This document shows, one piece after another, positions 1 to 6,600 of a DNA stretch of 7,270 nt. Both the position numbers and the translations under genes were made by a program. This stretch comes from an uncultured Brachyspira sp. GTDB taxonomy: Bacteria > Spirochaetota > Brachyspiria > Brachyspirales > Brachyspiraceae. Each line of letters starts with the position of its first letter. Within the stretch, counting starts at the first letter, position 1. Under the pieces are notes generated by a model that saw nothing but the letters and a program-made list of their open reading frames with translations, made no database searches and was not told the origin of the DNA. The DNA lies in contig NZ_CASEGO010000128.1 in NCBI RefSeq assembly GCF_949287625.1, positions 1 to 7,270 on the forward strand, written 5' to 3'.

Positions 1-1
1 T

Positions 2-1150
2 ACCCGTAAAACAACAACATTCTACACAGCCCAAATGGATAAAGCTGGTAATATGTATTATGGTCAAATGGATATCACATTTGAAAAAGGCACAGTAGTA
101 ACAGGCTCATCATCAATAGATATCCTTGGAGAAGGCGATGTAGCTTCTAAATATACAAAACTTTCTCAGCTTGCACAGTTTACTAATGCAGACGGCAGAA
201 TGGTGCTTGATAATACACAAGAAATAAGCATTTATGCAGGTAACGGTAATGTTGCAAAAGTAACTCTTGAAGGCAGTGACACAATAGCTGACTTAGAAAA
301 CAAATTAACATCAGCGTTAGTAGACCAGCTTGGCATGGGTGCAGATGAAACAAATCCTAATGCTACAGAGATTAATAAAAACCTTGTAAAATTTGTAGAA
401 ACACCAGGAAGCGGTGACAGAGCAGTTCAAGGCACATTTGTAATTCAAGGTGCTGTATTAGGTGAAGATTCTAACCTTACATTTGTAGGTGATGAAGGCG
501 TACTTAATGCATTAGGAGTTACACAAATTCAAGCAGCAAGTGACTCAGCATTAAATGTAAGAGTTCAGGATGCTCACACAGGTGCATTTATCGGTGAAGA
601 TACAGTAACAGATGGCAGACTTCGCAATGTAATAGAAGGAGTTGATATTGATATTAAACCATCATCAGCTGCAAATATAACATTTGATACAAACAGTAAT
701 ACAATGGTATTTAGTGCAAAAGGTGAGCCTGAAGTTGCATATCTGCACATCAAAGATAATGCAACAGTAGCAGCAATAGGTGCTAACGAAGGCCAGACAT
801 TAGATATATCTATTGGCAGGCTTGATACTAAATCTATGGGAATAGATGGTGTTAATGTTGCAACATTTGATGATGCACAAAAATCTATTACAAAACTTGA
901 CATGGCGCTTGAACAAATTTCAAAAGCAAGAGCAACAGCTGGTGCTCAAATGAACAGATTAGAGTACACAATAAACAACTTAAATACAACTAGAGAAAAC
1001 ATGGTAGCAGCAGAAAGTCGTATCCGTGACTTAGATATAGCTCAAGCATCAAGTGATTTAGCAGCACAGCAAGTGCTTATGCAGTCAGCTACAGCAATGC
1101 TTGCGCAGGCTAACCAAATCCCAAGCTATGCAATGCAGTTATTAGGTTAA
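2..1150 (+). CDS. fliC: Flagellin, C-terminal part (5' end outside window)
   Basis: Flagellin is the structural subunit of the flagellar filament and is exported through the flagellar type III apparatus. The frame is open from base 2, so the true start and the N-terminal D0/D1 helices lie upstream; the first in-frame ATG at 35 is internal. The 382 visible codons begin with a long, Thr/Asn/Gly-rich, beta-type variable region, as expected for surface-exposed D2/D3 domains. An IGANEGQ motif (776-796) marks the return to the conserved part, which is typical of many flagellins. From about 866 the C-terminal D1/D0 helices follow: the NRLEYTINNL segment, then ESRIRDLDIA, then LAQANQIP, ending in AMQLLG. 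The end aligns in pattern with enterobacterial FliC (NRFNSAITNL, SRIEDAD, LAQANQVP). The family assignment is very secure; the choice of symbol among fliC, flaA and hag is arbitrary. No frameshift is seen. Confidence 0.96.
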   Translation, partial: TRKTTTFYTAQMDKAGNMYYGQMDITFEKGTVVTGSSSIDILGEGDVASKYTKLSQLAQFTNADGRMVLDNTQEISIYAGNGNVAKVTLEGSDTIADLENKLTSALVDQLGMGADETNPNATEINKNLVKFVETPGSGDRAVQGTFVIQGAVLGEDSNLTFVGDEGVLNALGVTQIQAASDSALNVRVQDAHTGAFIGEDTVTDGRLRNVIEGVDIDIKPSSAANITFDTNSNTMVFSAKGEPEVAYLHIKDNATVAAIGANEGQTLDISIGRLDTKSMGIDGVNVATFDDAQKSITKLDMALEQISKARATAGAQMNRLEYTINNLNTTRENMVAAESRIRDLDIAQASSDLAAQQVLMQSATAMLAQANQIPSYAMQLLG

Positions 1151-1158
1151 TATAAATA

Positions 1159-1185
1159 GAGGGTATGGCTTTAAAGCCAGCCCTC
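1159..1185 (+). other. GC-rich hairpin just after the flagellin stop, without T-tract
   Basis: GAGGG (1159-1163) pairs with CCCTC (1181-1185), and inside it the palindrome TGGCTTTAAAGCCA (1166-1179) forms a second stem. The hairpin starts 8 bases after the flagellin stop codon. The bases after it (AACTAGACC) are not a T-run, so it is not a standard intrinsic terminator. It could protect the 3' end of the abundant flagellin mRNA or act as a leaky or processing site before the gene at 1248. The structure is seen directly; the role is inferred. Confidence 0.6.
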
Positions 1186-1247
1186 AACTAGACCTATATG
1201 TAAAACATAGGGGATAAGTTTTTAATGCGCAAAAAGGCAGGTGATTT

Positions 1248-1562
1248 ATGGGTAATATATTTAAAGTATCATCTATTGATACACAGTTACGCGATACACC
1301 AGATAATCCCGTGCCCCATAACAAAAAAGAAATGGAGCGAGCTAAAAATGACAGCAATGCCAGTTTTAGCGATATTTATGAAGTAAGGCAGCAGTGTTTA
1401 AATTTTAATAAAGCATGCTTACTCAGTAAAACTGAAAGTATTGCATCTATCCGTAAAGAAATGCAGAATATGGTGCATAATATTAAGTTTTCTGGAATGT
1501 TCATTATCAAAGATATCTCTTTTAATGAACAGATACAGGCACGGCAGCTTTTAGAAAGCTGA
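1248..1562 (+). CDS. Small protein of unknown function downstream of flagellin; possibly FlgM-like
   Basis: This encodes 104 residues that I do not recognise with certainty. The start is supported by AGGTG at 1239-1243, four bases before the ATG. There is no signal peptide or membrane segment. The N-terminal half is polar and probably disordered (Asp/Asn/Lys/Pro rich), and the C-terminal half looks helical, with SIRKEMQN near residues 67-74 and a QARQLLES end. A small protein with a disordered start, a helical end and a terminal I-A-x-x-L-L-like pattern, next to flagellin, recalls FlgM, the anti-sigma-28 factor that holds back late flagellar genes. The usual G-x-Y-x-(I/V)-D stretch of FlgM is not evident, so this is only a suggestion; another flagellar accessory protein is equally possible. 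It lies 97 bases after flagellin and before a strong terminator, so it may be co-transcribed. Its base composition is similar to that of flagellin. Confidence 0.75.
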   Translation: MGNIFKVSSIDTQLRDTPDNPVPHNKKEMERAKNDSNASFSDIYEVRQQCLNFNKACLLSKTESIASIRKEMQNMVHNIKFSGMFIIKDISFNEQIQARQLLES

Positions 1563-1644
1563 CTTATATTCTTTTCATATGCGTCCTTCTACTTAAAAAG
1601 GTAGGTAAGCTTCACTAACTATATGTGGGGCAACATAAATTATT

Positions 1645-1678
1645 AAACTGCTCCTTTTAAAACAGGAGCAGTTTTTTT
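1645..1678 (+). terminator. Strong rho-independent terminator after the flagellin-linked gene
   Basis: AAACTGCTCCT (1645-1655) pairs perfectly with AGGAGCAGTTT (1664-1674) around an 8-base loop, and a run of seven T occupies 1672-1678. It sits 82 bases after the stop at 1562 and closes the flagellin-side transcription unit. The A-run on the left arm is short, so it is mainly a + strand terminator. Bases 1563-1644 between gene and terminator hold no gene I can support. Confidence 0.93.
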
Positions 1679-1777
1679 ATAAAATTATTGAATATAAATA
1701 TGTTATATGATATGGTAAAAAATATTATAAAAGTATTTATTATTTATAAAAGTTATAGTATTATATTTAAGTATAAT

Positions 1778-1783
1778 GGGGTG
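1778..1783 (+). promoter_or_regulatory. Ribosome binding site deciding the start at 1788
   Basis: GGGGTG lies four bases before the ATG at 1788. It overlaps the other in-frame ATG at 1776, which has no purine-rich site ahead of it (the upstream bases are TTAAGTATA). This makes 1788 the likely start of the 65-residue protein. Confidence 0.65.
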
Positions 1784-1787
1784 TATT

Positions 1788-1985
1788 ATGAAAACATATT
1801 CAGACCTTATCCAGCTTCTTCAATCAAAAGGGTTTTCAGCAGAAGAAGCGGAAAGTTTTGTGAAAATTGAAAAAAATATGAAAGGTGCATCAGGAGCTGA
1901 TAATTCTGCAGAATGCGGCGATGATGTTTACTCTTTTTATGAAAGCCGTTCAATGCTTGAGATAGACCCAACAAAAGCCTGGTAA
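1788..1985 (+). CDS. Small acidic hypothetical protein, 65 residues
   Basis: I do not recognise this protein. It begins MKTYSDLIQLLQSKGFSAEEAE, allowing an N-terminal amphipathic helix and a turn, continues with a small-residue segment (GASGADNSAECGDD) and ends DPTKAW. There is one cysteine, no signal peptide and no membrane segment, and the whole is acidic. The start at 1788 is chosen over the in-frame ATG at 1776 (69 residues) because of the GGGGTG site. Codon composition resembles the flanking host-like genes rather than the AT-rich gene at 3603, and the well-placed ribosome site supports real coding. It stands alone: the flagellar terminator lies about 110 bases upstream and GlpQ starts 275 bases downstream. 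No clear promoter is visible, because the obvious TATAAT at 1772 is too close to the start. The function is unknown. Confidence 0.6.
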   Translation: MKTYSDLIQLLQSKGFSAEEAESFVKIEKNMKGASGADNSAECGDDVYSFYESRSMLEIDPTKAW

Positions 1986-2107
1986 GTTATATAAACTGCA
2001 AGGTATAAAAATATTCAGTATTATTTAAGCAGATAATACCGTCTTGGTAGTAAAACTTAAATTATTAGTTATATTCTTTTTTTAATTCATATTTTCTTAT
2101 AATAATC

Positions 2108-2172
2108 TAATATTATTCTTATGCAATCTGCTTGTAAAACTTATTTTTTTATGCTAAATTTAATATTATTCT
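2108..2172. repeat. 12-base direct repeat TAATATTATTCT, two copies
   Basis: Identical copies of TAATATTATTCT lie at 2108-2119 and 2161-2172, with start points 53 bases apart. Each contains the palindrome TAATATTA. The pair is about 90-150 bases upstream of glpQ and could be binding sites for a regulator, but chance is a real alternative because the region is almost all A and T. Confidence 0.4.
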
Positions 2173-2228
2173 GTAACACTAAGTATTTTTTATGTAATTA
2201 ATATATATGTATTTGTTTTAGTAATAAA

Positions 2229-2246
2229 TAAGCTGATAACAGCTTA
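2229..2246 (+). promoter_or_regulatory. Perfect hairpin immediately upstream of the glpQ ribosome site
   Basis: TAAGCTG (2229-2235) and CAGCTTA (2240-2246) are perfect reverse complements separated by ATAA. The hairpin ends four bases before the GAGGTG ribosome site (2251-2256) and 14 bases before the start codon. It is not followed by a T-run, so it is not a + strand terminator. It may be an operator, or a 5' leader element affecting translation or mRNA stability. Confidence 0.5.
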
Positions 2247-2260
2247 AAAAGAGGTGTTAT

Positions 2261-3367
2261 ATGAAGAAAATATTTTATGCAGTATTAATGGTTTTACTGC
2301 TTGCAGGGCTTTTTGGCTGCAAGGGTAATAATCAGGTATCAAAAGAGGCAGATATGAGTAATGGAGATTTAGCAAAAATCATTATTGCCCATCGTGGTGC
2401 AAGCGGGTATCTTCCAGAGCATACTCTTGCATCAAAAGCATTGGCTTATCAAATGGGTGTGCCATTTTTAGAGCAGGATTTAGCCATGACAAAAGACAAT
2501 CATCTTGTAGTGATTCATGACCATTTTCTTGACAGAGTTACAGATGTGGCTGATAAATTTCCTGGCAGAACAAGAGCTGACGGCAGATATTATGTGATAG
2601 ATTTTACACTTGATGAAATAAAAAGTTTAAATTTTATGGAAGGTTTCACTGTAACTGATGGAAAGCGTGTGCAGGACTATCCAGGCAGATTTCCAATGGG
2701 TAAATCAACTTTTGAAATACATACATTTGAAGAAGAAATAGAATTTATTCAAGGCTTAAACAAAACATTTGGCAAAGATGTAGGCTTATATGTTGAAACA
2801 AAAGCTCCATGGTTTCATAAACAGGAAGGCAAAGATATTTCTAAAGCAACATTAGAAGTATTAAAAAAATACGGCTATACCACAAAAGACAGCAATGTAT
2901 ACTTCCAAACATTTGATTTCCCTGATTTAGTATATGTGAAAGAAAAATTAATGCCAGATATGAGTATGGATTTAAAAACAGTTATGCTTTTTGCAGAAAA
3001 TTCATGGAATGAAACTTATGAACAGCAGGCTGACGGCTCATGGGTGCCATTTGATTTTGATAAACTTAGAACGCATGAAGGTATGGCTCTTGTGGCTAAA
3101 TATGCAGATGGAGCAGGTCCAAGTAATGATATGGTTATTGACGGGGCAGCCTCTAAAAAAGGAAATATAGTTATAACTGATTTTGTAAAACTTGCCCATG
3201 ATAATAAAATGGTTGTTCACCCATATACTGTTAGAAAAGATAAACTGCCAGCTTATGTGGATAATGTAGATGAACTTTATGAAGCAATCTTATATCAGGC
3301 AGGAGCTGACGGTTTGTTTACAGATTTTCCAGATTTAGGGCTTAATTTTGTAAGAAATCATAAATAA
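2261..3367 (+). CDS. glpQ: Glycerophosphodiester phosphodiesterase, lipoprotein form
   Basis: GlpQ hydrolyses glycerophosphodiesters such as glycerophosphocholine or glycerophosphoethanolamine to sn-glycerol 3-phosphate and the alcohol, feeding glycerol and phospholipid metabolism. The 368 residues match the usual GlpQ length. Residues 1-20 form a lipoprotein signal with lipobox LFGC (Cys20), so the enzyme should be anchored in the envelope; +2 is Lys, not the Asp inner-membrane retention signal. The catalytic core is intact: HRGASG (His44, Arg45), EQD (Glu71, Asp73, metal ligands), IHDH (His86, second catalytic His) and ETKAPWFH (Glu179, Lys181). LDRVTDVADKF, YPGRFPMGKS, HPYTVRKDKLP and GLFTDFPD are typical of the periplasmic GlpQ branch seen in E. 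coli and in Haemophilus protein D. The start has a good GAGGTG site at 2251-2256. No glpT or glpK is adjacent; its own terminator follows, so it is probably transcribed alone. Confidence 0.96.
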   Translation: MKKIFYAVLMVLLLAGLFGCKGNNQVSKEADMSNGDLAKIIIAHRGASGYLPEHTLASKALAYQMGVPFLEQDLAMTKDNHLVVIHDHFLDRVTDVADKFPGRTRADGRYYVIDFTLDEIKSLNFMEGFTVTDGKRVQDYPGRFPMGKSTFEIHTFEEEIEFIQGLNKTFGKDVGLYVETKAPWFHKQEGKDISKATLEVLKKYGYTTKDSNVYFQTFDFPDLVYVKEKLMPDMSMDLKTVMLFAENSWNETYEQQADGSWVPFDFDKLRTHEGMALVAKYADGAGPSNDMVIDGAASKKGNIVITDFVKLAHDNKMVVHPYTVRKDKLPAYVDNVDELYEAILYQAGADGLFTDFPDLGLNFVRNHK

Positions 3368-3401
3368 TTGTGATACAATATAAATCTTAATAAATCTTAT
3401 G

Positions 3402-3431
3402 CAGGCAGATAAATCATCTGCCTGTTTTTTT
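3402..3431 (+). terminator. Rho-independent terminator of glpQ
   Basis: CAGGCAGAT (3402-3410) pairs perfectly with ATCTGCCTG (3416-3424) around a five-base loop AAATC, followed directly by seven T (3425-3431). It lies 34 bases after the glpQ stop and separates glpQ from the large gene at 3603. A small dyad ATTGT-GAT-ACAAT (3367-3379) sits between the stop and this hairpin and has no clear role. Confidence 0.94.
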
Positions 3432-3547
3432 GTTATACTCAGTTTTTGCCTGATTTAAGAAAGTATAATTATATTTGTTTTTATGTAATTCTATTAAATA
3501 GTTTTATATAGAAGTTTGTTTAAAAATTGTTAAATTATAATTAGCTA

Positions 3548-3576
3548 TTGATAAAATATATCATATATAATATATT
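3548..3576 (+). promoter_or_regulatory. Candidate sigma-70-type promoter of the large NTPase gene
   Basis: TTGATA (3548-3553) and TATATT (3571-3576) are separated by 17 bases. They match TTGACA and TATAAT at five of six positions each, with ideal spacing. Transcription would start near 3583, leaving a leader of about 20 bases that still includes the ribosome site at 3590. The region is extremely AT-rich, so other -10-like hexamers exist (TATAAT at 3536 and 3566), but they lack a well-spaced -35 box. Confidence 0.5.
3549..3563. repeat. Inverted repeat overlapping the candidate promoter
   Basis: TGATA (3549-3553) and TATCA (3559-3563) are reverse complements with a five-base spacer AAATA. The dyad covers most of the -35 box and part of the promoter spacer, where a repressor would be well placed. 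The arms are short and AT-rich, so chance cannot be excluded. Confidence 0.35.
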
Positions 3577-3589
3577 AATAATGTAAAAT

Positions 3590-3594
3590 GGAGA
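3590..3594 (+). promoter_or_regulatory. Ribosome binding site deciding the start at 3603
   Basis: GGAGA lies eight bases before the ATG at 3603. It overlaps the last base of the in-frame ATG at 3588, which has only TAATGTAAA ahead of it and no purine-rich site. The protein therefore most likely begins MFSFLKKKG rather than five residues earlier. Confidence 0.75.
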
Positions 3595-3602
3595 TATTAT
3601 AT

Positions 3603-6600
3603 ATGTTTAGTTTTTTGAAGAAAAAAGGTATTGATACTTCCGATACAAAAGATAGTATTAAATTAGAGAGTTTAGCATCAAAACCAGAAAACAATAAAAA
3701 TATAAATATGATGGTTAGTGCTTTAAAAAATGCAGTAGATAATGAAAACAATTATAATATAGGTATTACAGGCTCTTATGGTTCTGGAAAAAGTAGTATA
3801 ATTAAATCATATGAAAAGCAAAACAATAAGAATTTATTATATATATCATTAGCAATATTAAATGAAAATGATAATAATGATACAAATAATAGTCAAGATG
3901 TTTCACCATTAGAAGAAAGACTGGAAAAGGCAATTGTTAACCAAATTGTTCACCAGATAGACCCAAAATATATTCCGCAGTCATTTTTAAAATCTAAAAA
4001 AGAAAAAAATTATGTTTCAAATGCAGTATTTATGTCTATTGGAATATTGCTGTTATTGTTAAATATTCCTGCAAGTTATAATTATATTGCAAACATAATA
4101 CCTGATACATTTTTATTGAATTTAATAGAAAAACTAAGAGGATATCTTTTTGTTGGTCTTATAGCTTATGTTATGATTTTATTATACTATATACCAAAAA
4201 AATATAATTTTTCATCTATTGTTAAAATTAAATCAGAGTTTTATGAAGTAGAAGCAAATACAAATGAAAATACTAATAATAGCTATTTTGATAAACATTT
4301 AGACGATATTCTATACTGTATTAGTCAGAGTAAATGCGATGCAATTGTTTTTGAAGATATTGATAGATTTAATAATCAAGAAATATTTATCAAACTTAAA
4401 GAAATCAATAATCTATTAAATAATAGACATATATTTGGTAAATCCAATATTTGTAAAAAAATACCATTTATATATGCTATGAATGACGATTTATTTAAAA
4501 GTAATGATAAAACTAAATTTTTTGATGTTGTTATCCCTGTTATTCCATATATTAATGGTGATAATTCAGCAGAAACATTTGATACTCTTTTTAAAAATAA
4601 GGAAAAAATAAAACCTGATAGTGTTGTATTAAGTATATTATCTCATTATATTACAGATATGAGATTACTTAAGAATATATATAATGAATATATAATATAT
4701 ATAGGTATATTAGGTAGTAATAATAAGTTTCAACAACATGATTATAATCAATTATTTTCATTAATTGTATATAAAAATTTATATCCAACTGATTTTAGTG
4801 ATTTGCAATTTAACAAAGGAAATTTATATAATGTAATCAATTCACGAAGTAAGATAGTTAAAGAACAAAGGCAGAACTTAGTTGCACAAATTAATAAAAT
4901 AGAAGAAGAAATTAAAAAAATAGGAAATGAGCATTTGAAAGATATTAAAGAGTTACAAACTTTATTTTTAAGATTACCATCATCATTCATTTATCGTTCA
5001 AATGTCACAATTAAAGACTATTATCAAAATGTAGAAATTGAAAATCTCACTATAAAAAATAATGAATATATGGAAAGAGAAAAATGGCTTGTTGATGGCA
5101 AAGAAAATAAGCTTAAAGAATTACAAATCCAGCTTAATGATAGTAATAATAAATTGAATAATTTATCTATAACTAAACTATCTAATATTATAACAAGTGA
5201 AATTGATATTAAACAATTTGTAGATGTTAATGATGATATAAATGATAATCATTTGCAATTTATAAGAATACTGCTTGTTAATGATTTTGTAAATGAAGAT
5301 TATAAAAGATATTTATCACACTTTCATCAGGGAAACACATCCGATAAGGATAAAAATTTCATTAATTCTGTATATGCTAAGGAGCAACCTAAATATGATG
5401 AAGAATTAGATAATATTGAGTGGATTATATCTAAAATTAATCCAGAAACATTAGACAATAATTTTGCAGTATTGAATTATTCTTTATTATACTATTTATT
5501 AGAAAATTATAATAATAATGAACTAAATAAACTGTATATTAAGATATTAGAATTAATAGAAAATTATAGAGGTAAAGAGAAATATATATTTATTATAGGG
5601 TTTTATACATACTGTTTAGATAAAGAGTTAATAAAAAATAAAGATTTACTTAATGATTTATATAAACATAAGCCAGAATTAGTTTCTGATATATTTTTAT
5701 ATAAAACTCCTATCACACCAGATAATTATGCAGTTATTTATTATTCTGTAATAAAAAATAGTAATATTATTGAGATAGATAATATTTACTATAATGAAGA
5801 TGAAAGTATAAAAAACGAAATATCAGAGTATGTTTCTGCACATAGTGATATTTTTATAAATGATTATATTATAAAAGATACATATTGGAATTATTTAGAA
5901 AATTTTAATATAATATTTCAAGATTTAACTCATATATATAAAGATAATCTTGAAGAAGGCAAGTTAGAAAGATTTTTAAGTTATATTTTTCAAAAAGATT
6001 TATATAAAGTAAATGAAAATAATATAGATTATCTTGTAAATAATTATTTTAAGTTAAAAGCAAATGAGCCAGTGCAAGATAAATCAGATTATGAAATATA
6101 TTTACATAATTTATCTTATAAAACAGAAACTTTAAATGAATTTATCAAACTCTTAAATTCCAATAAGATTAATAGTATTAAGTTTGAGTATAGTAAAGAT
6201 ATTGAAAACTTAATAATTAATAATGAAAAAGTTAGTATAGATGATGTGATAACATTTTTAGAAAAGTATGATATTATTATAGATGATATTAGTATAGTAA
6301 GAGATGAATTATGGAATGATTTAATAATTAGCCCTAATTTATTAATAAATCCAGTATGGAGCAATATTATTAATTATTATAATAAGTATAAAGATGATAA
6401 AGACAAAAAAAGTAATGCAGAAGTACATATAAAAGAATTTTTATTACAACATAAAATGCAGGATAACTTAGATGTTAATTCAAATAAAATTTTATTTACT
6501 CTTATTATAGAAAATGAAGTGGAAACAGAAAAATTTTTAAATACTATACAGACTTTTAAACAGTGCGAGAGCATACCAACTGATATTCCAATTAATATAA

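Larger units (their letters stand above)
1986..2260. other. AT-rich intergenic region before glpQ, no gene seen
   Basis: This 275-base stretch has no open frame on either strand that I can support. It contains a 12-base direct repeat, a weak stem (TACC/GGTA at 2037-2049) and, at its right end, the hairpin before glpQ. A possible promoter is TTGTAA at 2132-2137 with TAAATT at 2155-2160, 17 bases apart, but each box matches consensus at only four of six positions in very AT-rich DNA. No convincing terminator for the preceding small gene is present. Confidence 0.5.

Noticed and set aside
35..37. ATG at 35 as the flagellin start
   Set aside because: The frame is open to the window edge, no ribosome site precedes this ATG, and flagellin needs its N-terminal D0/D1 helices, which must lie upstream.
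574..903. Minus-strand open frame of 109 codons inside flagellin
   Set aside because: It lies wholly antisense to strongly conserved flagellin sequence, has no ribosome site and no recognisable product.
1210..1217. GGGGATAA as a sigma-28 -10 element before the 104-residue gene
   Set aside because: It resembles GCCGATAA, but no TAAA-type -35 element lies about 15 bases upstream (the bases there are AGACCT).
1688..1716. TTGAAT and TATGGT, 17 bases apart, as a promoter for the 65-residue gene
   Set aside because: Each box matches only four of six consensus positions, which is expected by chance in such AT-rich DNA; the spacing alone is not enough.
1772..1777. TATAAT as a promoter -10 box for the 65-residue gene
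   Set aside because: Transcription would begin about four bases before the ATG and lose the GGGGTG ribosome site, and no -35 box lies 16-18 bases upstream.
1688..1870. Open frame of 60 codons overlapping the 65-residue gene in another frame
   Set aside because: No ribosome site precedes its start, its first half is AT-rich intergenic DNA (Ile/Tyr/Lys translation), and the overlapping frame at 1788 has a good site.
3038..3220. Minus-strand open frame of 60 codons inside glpQ
   Set aside because: It is a shadow of the conserved C-terminal part of glpQ.
4748..6574. Three minus-strand open frames of 65-82 codons inside the large NTPase gene
   Set aside because: They run antisense to a continuous 1202-codon frame; their Ile/Leu/Ser-rich hydrophobic translations are what reversed AT-rich Asn/Lys/Asp codons produce.
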